Shown piece by piece: positions 25,588-35,498 of a stretch of 64,000 nt of DNA (position 1 is its first letter; each line of letters begins with the position of its first letter). Origin of the DNA: Polyangiaceae bacterium (lineage in GTDB: Bacteria > Myxococcota_A > Polyangia > Polyangiales > Polyangiaceae); assembly GCA_041389725.1 (NCBI GenBank), contig JAWKRG010000013.1, positions 236,769 to 300,768 of the forward strand, read 5' to 3'. The translations under genes were made by a program, and so were the position numbers. Below the pieces are notes generated by a model. The model had not been told where the DNA came from. It made no database searches and saw only the letters and a program-made list of their open reading frames with translations.

Positions 25588-27248
25588 TGCAACCCTCCTT
25601 CTTCAGGCAAACGAACGACGGGGATCGGAATCAGCTCGGACACGACATCGAAGAAGCCCTCGGTAGCGCCGAAGCTCTTGCCCTGGTCTTCCCACGCCGA
25701 CGCGAGCGCGCTGCCACTCCCCAAGGGCATCACCGCGAGCCCCGGATAGGATTGGTGCCCGTTCGTGTGCAGATTCGTTCTCGGCAGAGGGATCTCCGAC
25801 TTGGAGAGATCCACTGTCACGCCACCGGCGCCCACGGACCACGGCAACTCCTTGAGCCAGAGTTCCGAGAGCGCCGTGGTCTGCAGGACCGCGGAAGAGC
25901 GCCAGATGATGAACACGCGATCGCCGACGCTCGCGGCCACGGGTTGCGTCTGCTCCAAGGTGGGATCGCCGGCGTAGGGCTGCACGAGAGGGGCGATCTC
26001 GAAGGGAAGGAGCGTACCCGCAGGCGCTGAGGTGTCGATAACCGCGCCCTGAAGCTTGCCGTAGGTCGCGAGGTTCCCACCTTCGACGAAGGTCAAGAAC
26101 AGCCGGCTTGCATCCAGCGCGACGAGGGAGAGGTTGCTGTCGGCGTCCATCGTGGGCGGCTGCGTGAGCGTCCACTGCTTGCCCTTCGCGCGCACGAACA
26201 GGGTGTGTGCCGACGCGCTATGCTGCACCCAGGCCACGGCGTAGTCGCCAGCGAAGGGCGCGAGGGTCACACGGCCGTCCGCATCCGGGGTGTTCGCGAG
26301 CACACTGCCACCCTTGGCGCCGCCAGCAGCCGTGAGCTTCGCTACGTACAGGTCATTGAAGGTGGCAGCGCCCTGGAAGCTCACGTAGCCCACGACCAGC
26401 TCGCTGCCGGTCCAGACCACGTCGGCACGTTCTTGGTTGTTCTGCGTGACGCCGTTCACGCGCACCAACGCGCCAACGCTTCCCGTCGTACCGTCCACGA
26501 TGCGCAGCGCCACGCCGCGACCGAAGCCGTCCAGCCCTAGATCCGTGTACACGACCGCGTACTGATTGCCGGGAAGCGCCGCGACCACTGGGTCAGCCAC
26601 GTCCAGCACGCTGCTGTTCTGCACGACCGTCACGAGCTTGCCCGGCACGCCCGTCGAATCGAACACGCGAAGCCGCACGGCCTTCGGCGAAGCGTGACGA
26701 TCCACGAACACCGCCGCGAACCCCTCGGCACCTGCCGCCACCGTGTGCCGACCGTCTCCAGGCTGACGGCGCTCGTTCACCGTCGACCCGGGCTCCGCCG
26801 CAAACAGCATGTCGAGCACGCGACAATCGTTGGAGCACGCATCCCCGCTGTCGTCAGTGTTCCCGTCGTCGCACTCCTCGGTGATGGGGTCGCGAATTCC
26901 GTCTCCACATGTCAGCGACACGGGCGCATCTGGGGCGGCGTCTGGCTCCGCATCGGGCCCGGTGTCCGCGGCTGCGTCCGCGTCGCCTGTTGCATCCGCA
27001 GGCGCGTCGGGACTCGCGTCCGTTCCCCCCGCACCAGCGGCATCGCTTCCCGCGTCGATGCCGCCAACGCCACCCATGCCCGCACCGCCAACCGCGCCAG
27101 CCCCGGCGACGCCACTGGAACCGCCGGTTGCGGCGGTGGCGCCGGGATCGTCTCCACTGAAGGCGCCGCAGCCGCCGATGACGGCGCACGGCAGCAGCGC
27201 CAACGCGCTGGCGAAAACTGGGGCTAGCTCACGCTTGGCATTTTTCAT
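25584..27248 (-). CDS. Lipoprotein with Asp/Ala/Gly linker and Myxococcus Cys-rich repeat
   Basis: 554 residues. Signal peptide with lipobox VIGGC, then about 80 residues of Gly/Ala/Asp/Pro spacer, then CGDGIRDPITEECDDGNTDD followed by SGDACSNDCR, the cysteine-rich repeat seen in many myxobacterial surface proteins. The remaining about 400 residues look like beta-propeller strands (FAAVFVDRHA, YAVVYTDLG, DYAVAWVQHS, VFIIWRSS) similar to solute-binding or sialidase-like propellers; no catalytic residues are evident. Likely the surface-anchored partner of the RHS protein, with which it overlaps by four bases. Confidence 0.85.
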   Translation of the reverse strand: MKNAKRELAPVFASALALLPCAVIGGCGAFSGDDPGATAATGGSSGVAGAGAVGGAGMGGVGGIDAGSDAAGAGGTDASPDAPADATGDADAAADTGPDAEPDAAPDAPVSLTCGDGIRDPITEECDDGNTDDSGDACSNDCRVLDMLFAAEPGSTVNERRQPGDGRHTVAAGAEGFAAVFVDRHASPKAVRLRVFDSTGVPGKLVTVVQNSSVLDVADPVVAALPGNQYAVVYTDLGLDGFGRGVALRIVDGTTGSVGALVRVNGVTQNNQERADVVWTGSELVVGYVSFQGAATFNDLYVAKLTAAGGAKGGSVLANTPDADGRVTLAPFAGDYAVAWVQHSASAHTLFVRAKGKQWTLTQPPTMDADSNLSLVALDASRLFLTFVEGGNLATYGKLQGAVIDTSAPAGTLLPFEIAPLVQPYAGDPTLEQTQPVAASVGDRVFIIWRSSAVLQTTALSELWLKELPWSVGAGGVTVDLSKSEIPLPRTNLHTNGHQSYPGLAVMPLGSGSALASAWEDQGKSFGATEGFFDVVSELIPIPVVRLPEEGGLQ

Positions 27249-27302
27249 GGCGCTGTGACCTCTGCCAGCCTCCGAGTTTCGAGTGGACGCGCATCTCGCG
27301 CC

Positions 27303-30300
27303 TCACTTGAACCGGGTCCAGTAGCGGTATTCCAACGCCAGTTGCACGTCTTCGAGGGCGTCGAAGTTCAGGTCGGGTTCTTCCCAAACTCTCAGCACGA
27401 AGGATCCGTCGAGGGGTCGCCCTTGGAACTCGCGACGCATGTAGGTCGCCATCAGTTCATTGTCTGCACTCGACATCGGGTTGGTCAGGAAGCGCTCCGC
27501 CGCGAGGCCCCGCGCGTGCTCGATGTTGCCCGTGAAGAGCTGCACCTCCACGTCCTGACCGGTGTAGTTGCGCACGTGATAGGGCCCACCGTGCTGCAAC
27601 GAGTACGTCCAGTACGCCGAGGCCGCGCATGAGAGCGGATTGGATGCGGTCTCACAACTGCGCATCCCAGTTCCGACGAAGTTCACTCCGATGCGTTCGA
27701 TTCGGTAGTTGAAGTTACCCTTCGCGATCCCAGACGCGCCGAACACCGCGCCGGCATCGATGTCCGCCTGCGTGAAGGACACCAGGGTTTCGCGGTAGCA
27801 GTACGTCTTGGCCGCCGCGCCGTCACAAGAAGCCGCATAGCCATCCGCGCACAGCTGCACGCAGCCACGACGCCACTTGGTCGCCCGGAACACGCCGCCG
27901 TCCGTGTCTGCGCAGGTCGGCAGCAGCCGAGTCAGCGTGTCGCCGGTGTTGGCAAAAGTCGGCGGCTTGTCCGTGTCGACAGCGCCGGGGGCGTTCTCCA
28001 ACATCACGGCCGCCAGGTCCACGGACCCTCCGCTCGACCCCGACGGACCAATGAGCACTGCGTAGGTGCCGCCGTCACTCACGTCGAATAGCTGCCAGCG
28101 TCGGAACCAGCCTTGAGTTCCAACGGACACGGCGCCCTCGCTGCCCACCGCGGTGACAGCCGGACCGCTGAGAGCCACGATGCCCGCGCCACTCAGCGAG
28201 TTGGTCACGCTTGGCTGACGAGTATGCCAGCTAATGCGGTACTTCCCGGGTACCAGCTCCACGCGCTGGGCGAGGTATGCACCGGCCTGATAGCCGCACT
28301 GCGGGAACTGACACGTGCCACCCTCAGGTCCGAAGTTCACGCGGTAGCCGCGCGCGCCCGAGAGCTTTGTGACCTCTGGATTGAAGGGCGCGCCGTCCTC
28401 GCCAAGAGCCGAGATCCCGACGCAGTCAGGTTGATCCAGGATGCAGCCAGCAAGCGCCCACTTGTTCTCGGGGAGGTTCGGGTGGTCGACCACCGCACTG
28501 CTCACGTCGTACACGCCGGCACCTGAGAAGTCTCCGGCGTGATACAGCAGATTGTTGACCTTGGTCGGGCAGTCCTTCTTCACGCGGTTGAAGTCGTCCT
28601 TCAGGGAAACGACCGCGGTGTCCGTTCCTTCGTGGAAGTTGTTCACCAAGCGGTAGGACTCCACCACGTTCTCGAGCTTGTCGACGTAGTCGCCGATGTA
28701 GGCATCGGCGTAGTCCTTGGCTCCGCCTTCTCGAACCACGTCAGCGAAGTTCACGCCCGCTGACTCGCAAACCTTCGACTCCCAACTATGGGGAGCGGCC
28801 ACCAGGGGCAGGTCCTCTTTGAGGGACGAAAGTCGCACGCCCAACCGCGTCTCCACCGCGCGCTTCGCGATGAACGCCGCCAAGATCGCGTTCTGCCGCG
28901 CTGCCTCGTACCTCCGCTGCGCCGTCCCAAAGCGCGCCTTGCTGACGGCAAGCAACTCGGACTGCTTCTTGCCAACGGTGGAGGTGTCGAGGAGCGCGCG
29001 ATAGAGAGAGCGTCGCGCTTCGTCACGGAGCGTCTGGATTTCGGCGAGGGAGGCGTCGATTTCTTCAGACGACTTTGTTAGTCGGGCGCCGTAGCTCCGA
29101 AGATTAGTAGCGTGCGTGTCGAAGCGCTCGCGCAGCTCCAGGCGAGCCTGATCCGCCAGCAAGTTGGCCTCGTCGGTCTCATACTCCTTGATCTTCTTGG
29201 CATAGGTGATTTGCGCATAGGTGTTTGCGCAGGTGGCGGCAGCAGCAAGCGCTTGCCCAGAGTTAAACATCAGGCCACCCTTTTTGGGATCAGGCTCGAT
29301 GGTCTTGAACGCCGACGTTAGGCAGGCGGTTACCTCATTCATTACTGTCGCATCCAGCTGCACCTCGCTCTTCTTCTTGGCGATGTCCGTAAGCGCAACC
29401 GACGTTTCCGCATGCTCAAAGTCGGTACCCAGGGAGCGCAGCTCCATGGAGATCAGCGGCGTGACCTCCGATACGTCAACCAGGGCGCCGCGCAGCCGTG
29501 AAATCGCAGCGCCATAGGTCCCACCAAGCGCAGGGAAAGCTCCTACCTTCGACTCTTTTCTTAGGGCATCAATCGCCTTGACCGGGAAGTCTGCGTACAG
29601 CGTTAGCGCGCCTCGTCGCGTAATAGCGGAAGCGGCACAATCGAGATACCGCTTTGCCGCAGGCCAACCCTCCGCTGCAACGTTCGGTGGCTTGTTCAGG
29701 TCGCAAGCCTCGGCGCCGGTCCGGGCCACCTCACACGCCAGCTCAAGCGCGTCCATTGACACCTGTGTTGACTTCGCATTGACTCCGTGGCCGAGGTAGC
29801 TCTCGCCGGGAGACGACATTCCGGCAAACGTTCCAGAGTACCCGTTCGGGGTGGAAGGCAACCATGCCTTAGTCGCCAGGTTAGTCGAAGCACTGTCAAG
29901 GTAGATGCTGAAGTTCCCCGGCTCCTTGGCCCACCCAGACGACAATCCAGCGAAAAAGGGGACAATGCAGTCCTTCGCGCACAGCCCCTTGGGCCTGCCT
30001 GGAACAACTGCCATGGAAACCGTGTAGTCGTGGTAGCTGCAGTTGCCACCAGCGTCGCAGGAAAGGTCTTTCCACGCGTCAGTGCCGTTTGAGCCCAAGA
30101 CTTTGTAGAAGGTAAACGTCCGCGGATCTCCCTTGAACTGCACTTCGCTAATCTCGACAGGCGCTAGACCGGCGCTGGCTCGCGAGCGCACGAACTTGTT
30201 CACCGCCTCGTGCTCGCCGTAGCTCGGTCCGAGTACAGCCGGAAACATCGTTTGGGCTGAATCCGTCTCGGCGCCGTCTGAGACCATTCCGCGAAGCGCC

Positions 30301-33300
30301 GTGACCGCATCCAGTAGCCTTCGATTGATGGGCGCGCGGTCGTCCTTCGAGGCGCAGCCGTTCGGGGCCAACGCGCACATGAGAGACGGATCGCCGGTGC
30401 TGCACTCGACGTTGGGCCGGGCCGCACATGGCCAGCCGCTCGAAAGCCCTGCCCATTCGTCACCGGTGAGGAACACAGGTGCACCACCCAACAAGACGGC
30501 TGAGTGCGAGTTGAATCTTGGCTCGAAAGCGATCTGACGAGCAAAAGGCCCGAACGTCGCAGGGTGAAAGAACTCGGATGAAGCCAGATCGACAAAGGCG
30601 GTATGGGTTCTTCCGTACCGACGGATGTTGCGAATTGTATCGCAGACCTCGCGGGAGGCGATCCCGCCACTGCCATCGGAGTACTGAAAGTAGTTCAGTT
30701 TGGCCGTGACCTGAACCACGTCGTACGTGTCCGGCGGTGCGTTCGGCAGCTTGAGGCTTTCGCAGCCGGCGGGCGCCGGTGCACTTGCAACGGCAGGACA
30801 ATCCCCCGCCCCGGGCTCGTCGATGTCAGCACAAGGCACGCCGTTCTTCATCCACACGCAAAGGTCCTGGGAGCCTGGCGTCACGAAGTCCTGAACCGTG
30901 CCCGGAGCGACGCACTCTGCGATTCGCTGTAGTGCCGGGTGCTGGCTGGCGGCGGCGGATACTGTCGCCAAAAGGTCACCGACGCAACGGGCATTCATAC
31001 AGTGATACTTCACGTTCGCATCACCGTCCGGCGGTGTTGGGTCACAGTTCGCGTCCGTTGTGCAAGTCGTGTTCGTGCGTAGCTTTTCCAAGTCGCCGTT
31101 CGAGCCGAGGATGTTGCGGAGTTGCTCTATGTCGATGTCGGCGCCACAGATCTGCTGGACCTGCTCCATGGCCTGCTCTGCCCGGCCGGCGATCTCGATC
31201 TCCGTCGCCAATTGGCTCGTGCCTGCGTCGAGGACCGCCTCGCCCAAAGAGTCAGCGTCCGTGGCCGCGCGACGGGCTAAGTCTATGTAATGTTTCCAGG
31301 AATTCTCCACGCCGTTGCTGTCATCGGAGAGTTCATCCTCGAGTGGGATCCGAGCGTCGAGAGCTACTCCCGCACAGCTGACGTGGGATCGGGAGCACCA
31401 GTTGCGATCGGGAGCAAGCAGCTCTCCCGCGCGCCGCTCTGCAAGAGGTACAATCGCGTAGCCCTCATTTACCCCTGGCGCCGGCATTTCGAATCCGACG
31501 AGCGGCTCGAAACGCTTCTGTCCAGCGCTGCTGGCAACCCTTCGGACCAAGTAGAATCTGCCCGCCCAATCCGCTGGATTGTACGGTGACGAGCTCCAAC
31601 TGGCGGTGACGTACCGCTTGAACGGACTGTTCGGGTACGGTGCCTCGAGGTTGAATCCAAATGCAGTAATGCCGGGTGCATCCACGTCACAAGGGGCACC
31701 CTCAATGGTGCCACTCGCGGCGCAGGCGAGCCCGTCCTCACCGCGAACCACGCGTGGCTCGTCCGCATTCCCGAGCCCGAGCAAGTCGACATCGAGTTCT
31801 TCCTCGCTGAGCCGGTAGAGCACGATGCGGCCGACCCGTTCGTGCAACGATTCGGCCACGAGCGCAGCGATAGGATCTAGCAACGCTGGCTGCGATGCGC
31901 CGGGAACCTGCGACGTGGGACCTGTCCCGGCGGCGAGCTCGTTGGAGGCACCACTCAGTGCCCAATCCACGAACGTGGCCAAATCAGGGTCGACCCATAG
32001 CTGCAGCAGCGGGTCCACTGGCCTAATGGGACCGGGCTTTGCGAGGGCTGCAAAGTACTGCGGCGGACGCACCGGTGGTATTGTTGCCACACCAGCAAAA
32101 AGCGGCACGTTAGTGGGTGCACCGCCCGCTTTCACGGGCGGACGAAGCACGGCGGTCTTCGAGCGAGAAAACGCTTTGATCTCACTTGCTAGGTATTCCC
32201 GTGCACCCTGGAAGTCGGCCATGGTCAAGCCGAAGTATTCGGGGATTGTCGGAGTGGTGGACTGCAGGAGTTGCAGCTCTTGACTCCACCGGTCGGCCAA
32301 GCGTTCCCTCACGCTAAAGTTGGGTGCAGCCGGGGTCTGCTGCGTGGCGGTACAAGTGGCGCCGCAATCACTGGTGCTTTCCAAGAGCGAGGCCAAAGGG
32401 AGTGCGGTGTCGAGGATGTCATTGGGGTCTGCACCTGCCTCCCGAAATACTTCAATAGCAGCGCGGATACCCGGAGTTGGCTCCGGAACTGAGCACCAGT
32501 CGGTGCCGCCCACCGTGGTGGAGCCGAAGAGCCCGGGGTCGCCCCCCACCAGGGCGTGCGCAGCCGCAGCGCGGGACAGCGCAGTAGCGGAGATCCCCCA
32601 CGACAGCCCCTGGGTAAGTGACGCGGTGGAAGACAGCTGCGCATCTGCTGCCGCAGTGGACTGTCGCACAAGAACGTTAACGGCTTCCTTGTAGGTCTCG
32701 TATGCGTCTACGTAGCCGCTGCCAATCATCTGTGCGAGCGTTACGCCCGGCCGGAACTCGAATGTCAGCGGACATGTTTCCGAAGTGTCTGTTTGCGTTG
32801 CCCAACGCAGCGCTTGCAGGTAAGCTTGGGTTGCCACCACTGTGGTGACAGACGCGACGCGTGCCAGGGCGGCGTTGACGGGGGTTGACTGCGCTGCAAT
32901 CGTGTACTTGGCCCCGAGAACGTCTATTTCGATTGGCTTCGCCGGCAAGGAAGCGATATCCAGTTCGGTGTTCGCGACGCACAGGTAAGTTGCTGCCCCC
33001 TTCACATAGTCAGCGCACAGCCCGGTCGAAGGCTCCCAGTCTATCTTCTCAACGCACCGGGTCACCATCGCGGTATGGACATCCGAATTGAGGTAGCTGC
33101 TCCAATCGTCCAGTGGTACCTCCTGCTCTGTCTGGCCGTTGGCATCAGTCACGACCACCTTCATGGTCTGAAGCTCGCGCAGTCGGAGCTTCTCAGACTC
33201 TTCATAGTCATCAGCCGCGAGCAGCCGGACCTTGTGTCCCGCGTCGTCTCCGCAAGCCGCCAGACCAAAGGTGGTCGCCAGCCAGACAGCAGCCATCGTT

Positions 33301-33320
33301 CGCATTGTCCGTGTCTTCAT
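27303..33320 (-). CDS. 2005-residue lipoprotein with long coiled coil and TcA-like C-terminus
   Basis: The ATG at 33320, preceded by AGGAGA, gives a signal peptide with lipobox GLAAC. No family covers the first about 1300 residues. Residues of about 1365-1505 are an unbroken charged helical stretch (KKIKEYETDEANLL...RRSLYRALL...RYEAARQNAILAAF), a long coiled coil. Residues of about 1560-1760 look like a jelly-roll carbohydrate-binding domain (YRISWHTRQPS, WFRRWQLFDVS). The last about 110 residues end LDGSFVLRVWEEPDLNFDAL-EDVQLALEYRY, which by eye resembles the TcB-binding end of TcA. Gene order (just before the SpvB/RHS pair) supports a TcA-like role. Codons are less GC-rich than neighbours. 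The ATG overlaps the matrixin stop (ATGA). Confidence 0.72.
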   Translation of the reverse strand: MKTRTMRTMAAVWLATTFGLAACGDDAGHKVRLLAADDYEESEKLRLRELQTMKVVVTDANGQTEQEVPLDDWSSYLNSDVHTAMVTRCVEKIDWEPSTGLCADYVKGAATYLCVANTELDIASLPAKPIEIDVLGAKYTIAAQSTPVNAALARVASVTTVVATQAYLQALRWATQTDTSETCPLTFEFRPGVTLAQMIGSGYVDAYETYKEAVNVLVRQSTAAADAQLSSTASLTQGLSWGISATALSRAAAAHALVGGDPGLFGSTTVGGTDWCSVPEPTPGIRAAIEVFREAGADPNDILDTALPLASLLESTSDCGATCTATQQTPAAPNFSVRERLADRWSQELQLLQSTTPTIPEYFGLTMADFQGAREYLASEIKAFSRSKTAVLRPPVKAGGAPTNVPLFAGVATIPPVRPPQYFAALAKPGPIRPVDPLLQLWVDPDLATFVDWALSGASNELAAGTGPTSQVPGASQPALLDPIAALVAESLHERVGRIVLYRLSEEELDVDLLGLGNADEPRVVRGEDGLACAASGTIEGAPCDVDAPGITAFGFNLEAPYPNSPFKRYVTASWSSSPYNPADWAGRFYLVRRVASSAGQKRFEPLVGFEMPAPGVNEGYAIVPLAERRAGELLAPDRNWCSRSHVSCAGVALDARIPLEDELSDDSNGVENSWKHYIDLARRAATDADSLGEAVLDAGTSQLATEIEIAGRAEQAMEQVQQICGADIDIEQLRNILGSNGDLEKLRTNTTCTTDANCDPTPPDGDANVKYHCMNARCVGDLLATVSAAASQHPALQRIAECVAPGTVQDFVTPGSQDLCVWMKNGVPCADIDEPGAGDCPAVASAPAPAGCESLKLPNAPPDTYDVVQVTAKLNYFQYSDGSGGIASREVCDTIRNIRRYGRTHTAFVDLASSEFFHPATFGPFARQIAFEPRFNSHSAVLLGGAPVFLTGDEWAGLSSGWPCAARPNVECSTGDPSLMCALAPNGCASKDDRAPINRRLLDAVTALRGMVSDGAETDSAQTMFPAVLGPSYGEHEAVNKFVRSRASAGLAPVEISEVQFKGDPRTFTFYKVLGSNGTDAWKDLSCDAGGNCSYHDYTVSMAVVPGRPKGLCAKDCIVPFFAGLSSGWAKEPGNFSIYLDSASTNLATKAWLPSTPNGYSGTFAGMSSPGESYLGHGVNAKSTQVSMDALELACEVARTGAEACDLNKPPNVAAEGWPAAKRYLDCAASAITRRGALTLYADFPVKAIDALRKESKVGAFPALGGTYGAAISRLRGALVDVSEVTPLISMELRSLGTDFEHAETSVALTDIAKKKSEVQLDATVMNEVTACLTSAFKTIEPDPKKGGLMFNSGQALAAAATCANTYAQITYAKKIKEYETDEANLLADQARLELRERFDTHATNLRSYGARLTKSSEEIDASLAEIQTLRDEARRSLYRALLDTSTVGKKQSELLAVSKARFGTAQRRYEAARQNAILAAFIAKRAVETRLGVRLSSLKEDLPLVAAPHSWESKVCESAGVNFADVVREGGAKDYADAYIGDYVDKLENVVESYRLVNNFHEGTDTAVVSLKDDFNRVKKDCPTKVNNLLYHAGDFSGAGVYDVSSAVVDHPNLPENKWALAGCILDQPDCVGISALGEDGAPFNPEVTKLSGARGYRVNFGPEGGTCQFPQCGYQAGAYLAQRVELVPGKYRISWHTRQPSVTNSLSGAGIVALSGPAVTAVGSEGAVSVGTQGWFRRWQLFDVSDGGTYAVLIGPSGSSGGSVDLAAVMLENAPGAVDTDKPPTFANTGDTLTRLLPTCADTDGGVFRATKWRRGCVQLCADGYAASCDGAAAKTYCYRETLVSFTQADIDAGAVFGASGIAKGNFNYRIERIGVNFVGTGMRSCETASNPLSCAASAYWTYSLQHGGPYHVRNYTGQDVEVQLFTGNIEHARGLAAERFLTNPMSSADNELMATYMRREFQGRPLDGSFVLRVWEEPDLNFDALEDVQLALEYRYWTRFK

Positions 33321-34555
33321 TGCAGTTTCTCCTGGCGACGCCGAGCACGCCGTGCACGCGCACCCCAAATCAAGAGTAGTCCGAGTACGATCAACCGTTC
33401 GCCGCGCCGAGTTCCTCCTGGCGCGATGGCACAACTGGACGGCTCCGGCTCTGAATCCGGCACGCAAACGTCGTCTGCGCCAACCGCTCCGCATTGCCAC
33501 CCAGTCGGGCAAGCTGTCCCGCACGACCGCGTGCAAGCAGGCTCACGATTGTCGATTTGAATGCAGCGCTGCCCAAGGCAGTCAGAGGCCGACGAACAAG
33601 GCTCGCCCAGACCGACTGAGGCGCCCGCACAATAGCCAACACCGTCCGCCGACATACATTCGCCGCCGGAGCAACCACTTGGTCCAGCACACCCGTTCAT
33701 GCAGCTTCCATCGATGCACGCACTGGACCGACAGTCGCTATGCACTGCGCAGGGATCGCCGATCTCCGCAACACCAGAACCACAACCAGGGCCGGCGCAA
33801 TCCTGTCGGCACACCCCATCCAGACAAGACTGACCCGATGGACATCCTTCCTGGCCACACGGACTCCGCGGGTACAGGAAACACAACCCCGCCTCGTCAT
33901 CGGGAGCCAAGGCAGACTGACTAGGATCATACTCTGGAAACATCGTCGACTGGTCGGCGTCATCGACAGCGCCGCAAAAAGGCGCCAACGGATCGGACGA
34001 CTTTGGGGCGACTTCACACGGATGCAGCAGGCCCAGCGCGTGGCCAAGTTCGTGCACGAGCACTGCGCGCAGGTACACGTCGCCCGAAGGGAGATTCGAC
34101 CACGGGAACATCTCCGCGTTGAGATAAACGTCTGCTTCGACAATATGCCACTGGCCGTCTTGCTTTTCGTACACGACGTCAGTCGCCCCAGGCGACGTTG
34201 CGGGAAAGCCTCTCGATTGCCAACCGGAATGAACCCATTCGATGGAGTTGCGTCCGTCTCCTGACGTGGATGGTAGTTCGCTGACTCCAGTCGCCAGTAG
34301 CGCTGGAGCCGCGCACCCTGGCACAGCCCAGGTCTTTGCGGCCGCGTCAACTGCGGCAAGCATGTCGTCAATCGAAAGGGGCACCGGAGGTGAGCCTGTG
34401 ACTACGAACGGAACCGTGGAGTGCGTCCAAGCGACAACACCTGCCCCCGCAAGCTCCGCCTTGTCGGAGGATGTCCGAAAGGCCTTGGCGCTTGACGAAA
34501 CGAGAGTGGTAGCCATGACAACTGCCATCCCGAACGAACCAAGTCCCTTTGGCAT
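33317..34555 (-). CDS. Matrixin-type zinc metalloprotease with MYXO-CTERM-like anchor
   Basis: 412 residues from the ATG at 34555, with AGGAG 8 bp before it. Signal peptide MATTLVSSSAKA. The metzincin site HELGHALGLLH (His168, His172, His178) is intact; the Met-turn candidate is STMFPEYDP. After residue 225 the protein becomes Cys-rich (CPSGQSCLDGVC, HSDCRSSACIDGSC, CSSASDCLGQRC), then ends with SCAIAPGGTRRG, a hydrophobic helix and an Arg cluster, the pattern of the MYXO-CTERM surface-sorting tail. Such proteases act outside the cell. Here it is overlapped by the next gene and could process the RHS or TcA-like components or prey proteins. Confidence 0.88.
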   Translation of the reverse strand: MPKGLGSFGMAVVMATTLVSSSAKAFRTSSDKAELAGAGVVAWTHSTVPFVVTGSPPVPLSIDDMLAAVDAAAKTWAVPGCAAPALLATGVSELPSTSGDGRNSIEWVHSGWQSRGFPATSPGATDVVYEKQDGQWHIVEADVYLNAEMFPWSNLPSGDVYLRAVLVHELGHALGLLHPCEVAPKSSDPLAPFCGAVDDADQSTMFPEYDPSQSALAPDDEAGLCFLYPRSPCGQEGCPSGQSCLDGVCRQDCAGPGCGSGVAEIGDPCAVHSDCRSSACIDGSCMNGCAGPSGCSGGECMSADGVGYCAGASVGLGEPCSSASDCLGQRCIQIDNREPACTRSCGTACPTGWQCGAVGADDVCVPDSEPEPSSCAIAPGGTRRGERLIVLGLLLIWGARARRARRRQEKLQ

Positions 34556-34565
34556 CTGCGTGCTC

Positions 34566-35498
34566 CTACTGCCACGTGTCGGGGCAGAGTGTTTCCGTAC
34601 CCCAAGCCTTGCGGACGACGACGGTGCGCGAGGGGGCATTGGGATCTACGGTGCCGACGCCAACCCAGCGGCTACCCAGTCCTGCGTAGAGTGTCGTGCA
34701 CCCCGCTCGCCAATGTGAACCTAGGGGTGAAGGGTCATTTGCGCACCCGTCGGTTGGCCCTGTAGCCCAACTCCTCACGAACCAAGGCTTGTCGACCTTG
34801 ATCCAGAGGTCCTTCGTGACTGCGGCGCCGTCAACCAGGAACCAGAAGACGTACTGTGGCCCTCCCGTTCCTGGCGTGAATGACTTGCAGACACAGCTCG
34901 TGCCCGGGTTCGCGGGCATGCGAATCGTGAAAGGCATGTCACCCGCAAGTTTGATGACCGGCGGTTCCCCCACCGGAATGTCACACGTGGCGTGCGCCGC
35001 GCACACAGCGGTGTCGGTCGCTTGGCACTGGTCGGAGCAGTTGATGTCGATGTGGTCGACGAGGGGTGCCTGGCCCGGGCATGGGTCATCGAGTGGCCCG
35101 GGTGGCTTGGCGTCCGCAGGTGCGTCGGTGCCACCGTCAGTTCCGCCGACGCCGCCAGTGCCACCCGCCCCTCCCCCAACGCCGCCCGCACTGGCGTCCG
35201 TACCGCCAGATCCGCCGGTGTTTCCGGCTCCGGCGGTCGCGCCGCTGCCGGCGGTGGCGCCGGTGCCGCCTGTTCCGCACGCGCAGTCTGACCACTTCGT
35301 TCCGTCGTCGGAGCAGCGCTGGCCGCCTTCACAAGCGCCGGGGCCGACGCAGGTGCGGGTGAGGCCGGGGTCGCAGGTCTGGCTGGTGCTGCCGCCGCTG
35401 TTCGAGTCGGAGGAACTGCCGCCGCAGTTGGCGAGCAGGGCGGCGGTGAGCAGGGCCAGGGTCGAGGCCAGGGCACGGATTGGGGCGCGTGTGGTCAT
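34566..35498 (-). CDS. Cys-rich lipoprotein, first gene of the Tc-like island
   Basis: 310 residues with lipobox LLANC and a strong GGAGGTGG site just before the ATG at 35498. A Cys-rich module (CDPGLTRTCVGPGACEGGQRC) is followed by a Gly/Ala/Thr spacer and a C-terminal domain of about 170 residues with paired cysteines (DINCSDQCQATDTAVC, TSCVCKSFTPG) and Trp/Tyr-rich strands (YVFWFLVDG, WIKVDKPWFVRSW). No enzyme family recognised; probably a surface binding or adhesion protein. The matrixin start lies 10 bp after its stop, so both are likely one transcript. Confidence 0.82.
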   Translation of the reverse strand: MTTRAPIRALASTLALLTAALLANCGGSSSDSNSGGSTSQTCDPGLTRTCVGPGACEGGQRCSDDGTKWSDCACGTGGTGATAGSGATAGAGNTGGSGGTDASAGGVGGGAGGTGGVGGTDGGTDAPADAKPPGPLDDPCPGQAPLVDHIDINCSDQCQATDTAVCAAHATCDIPVGEPPVIKLAGDMPFTIRMPANPGTSCVCKSFTPGTGGPQYVFWFLVDGAAVTKDLWIKVDKPWFVRSWATGPTDGCANDPSPLGSHWRAGCTTLYAGLGSRWVGVGTVDPNAPSRTVVVRKAWGTETLCPDTWQ

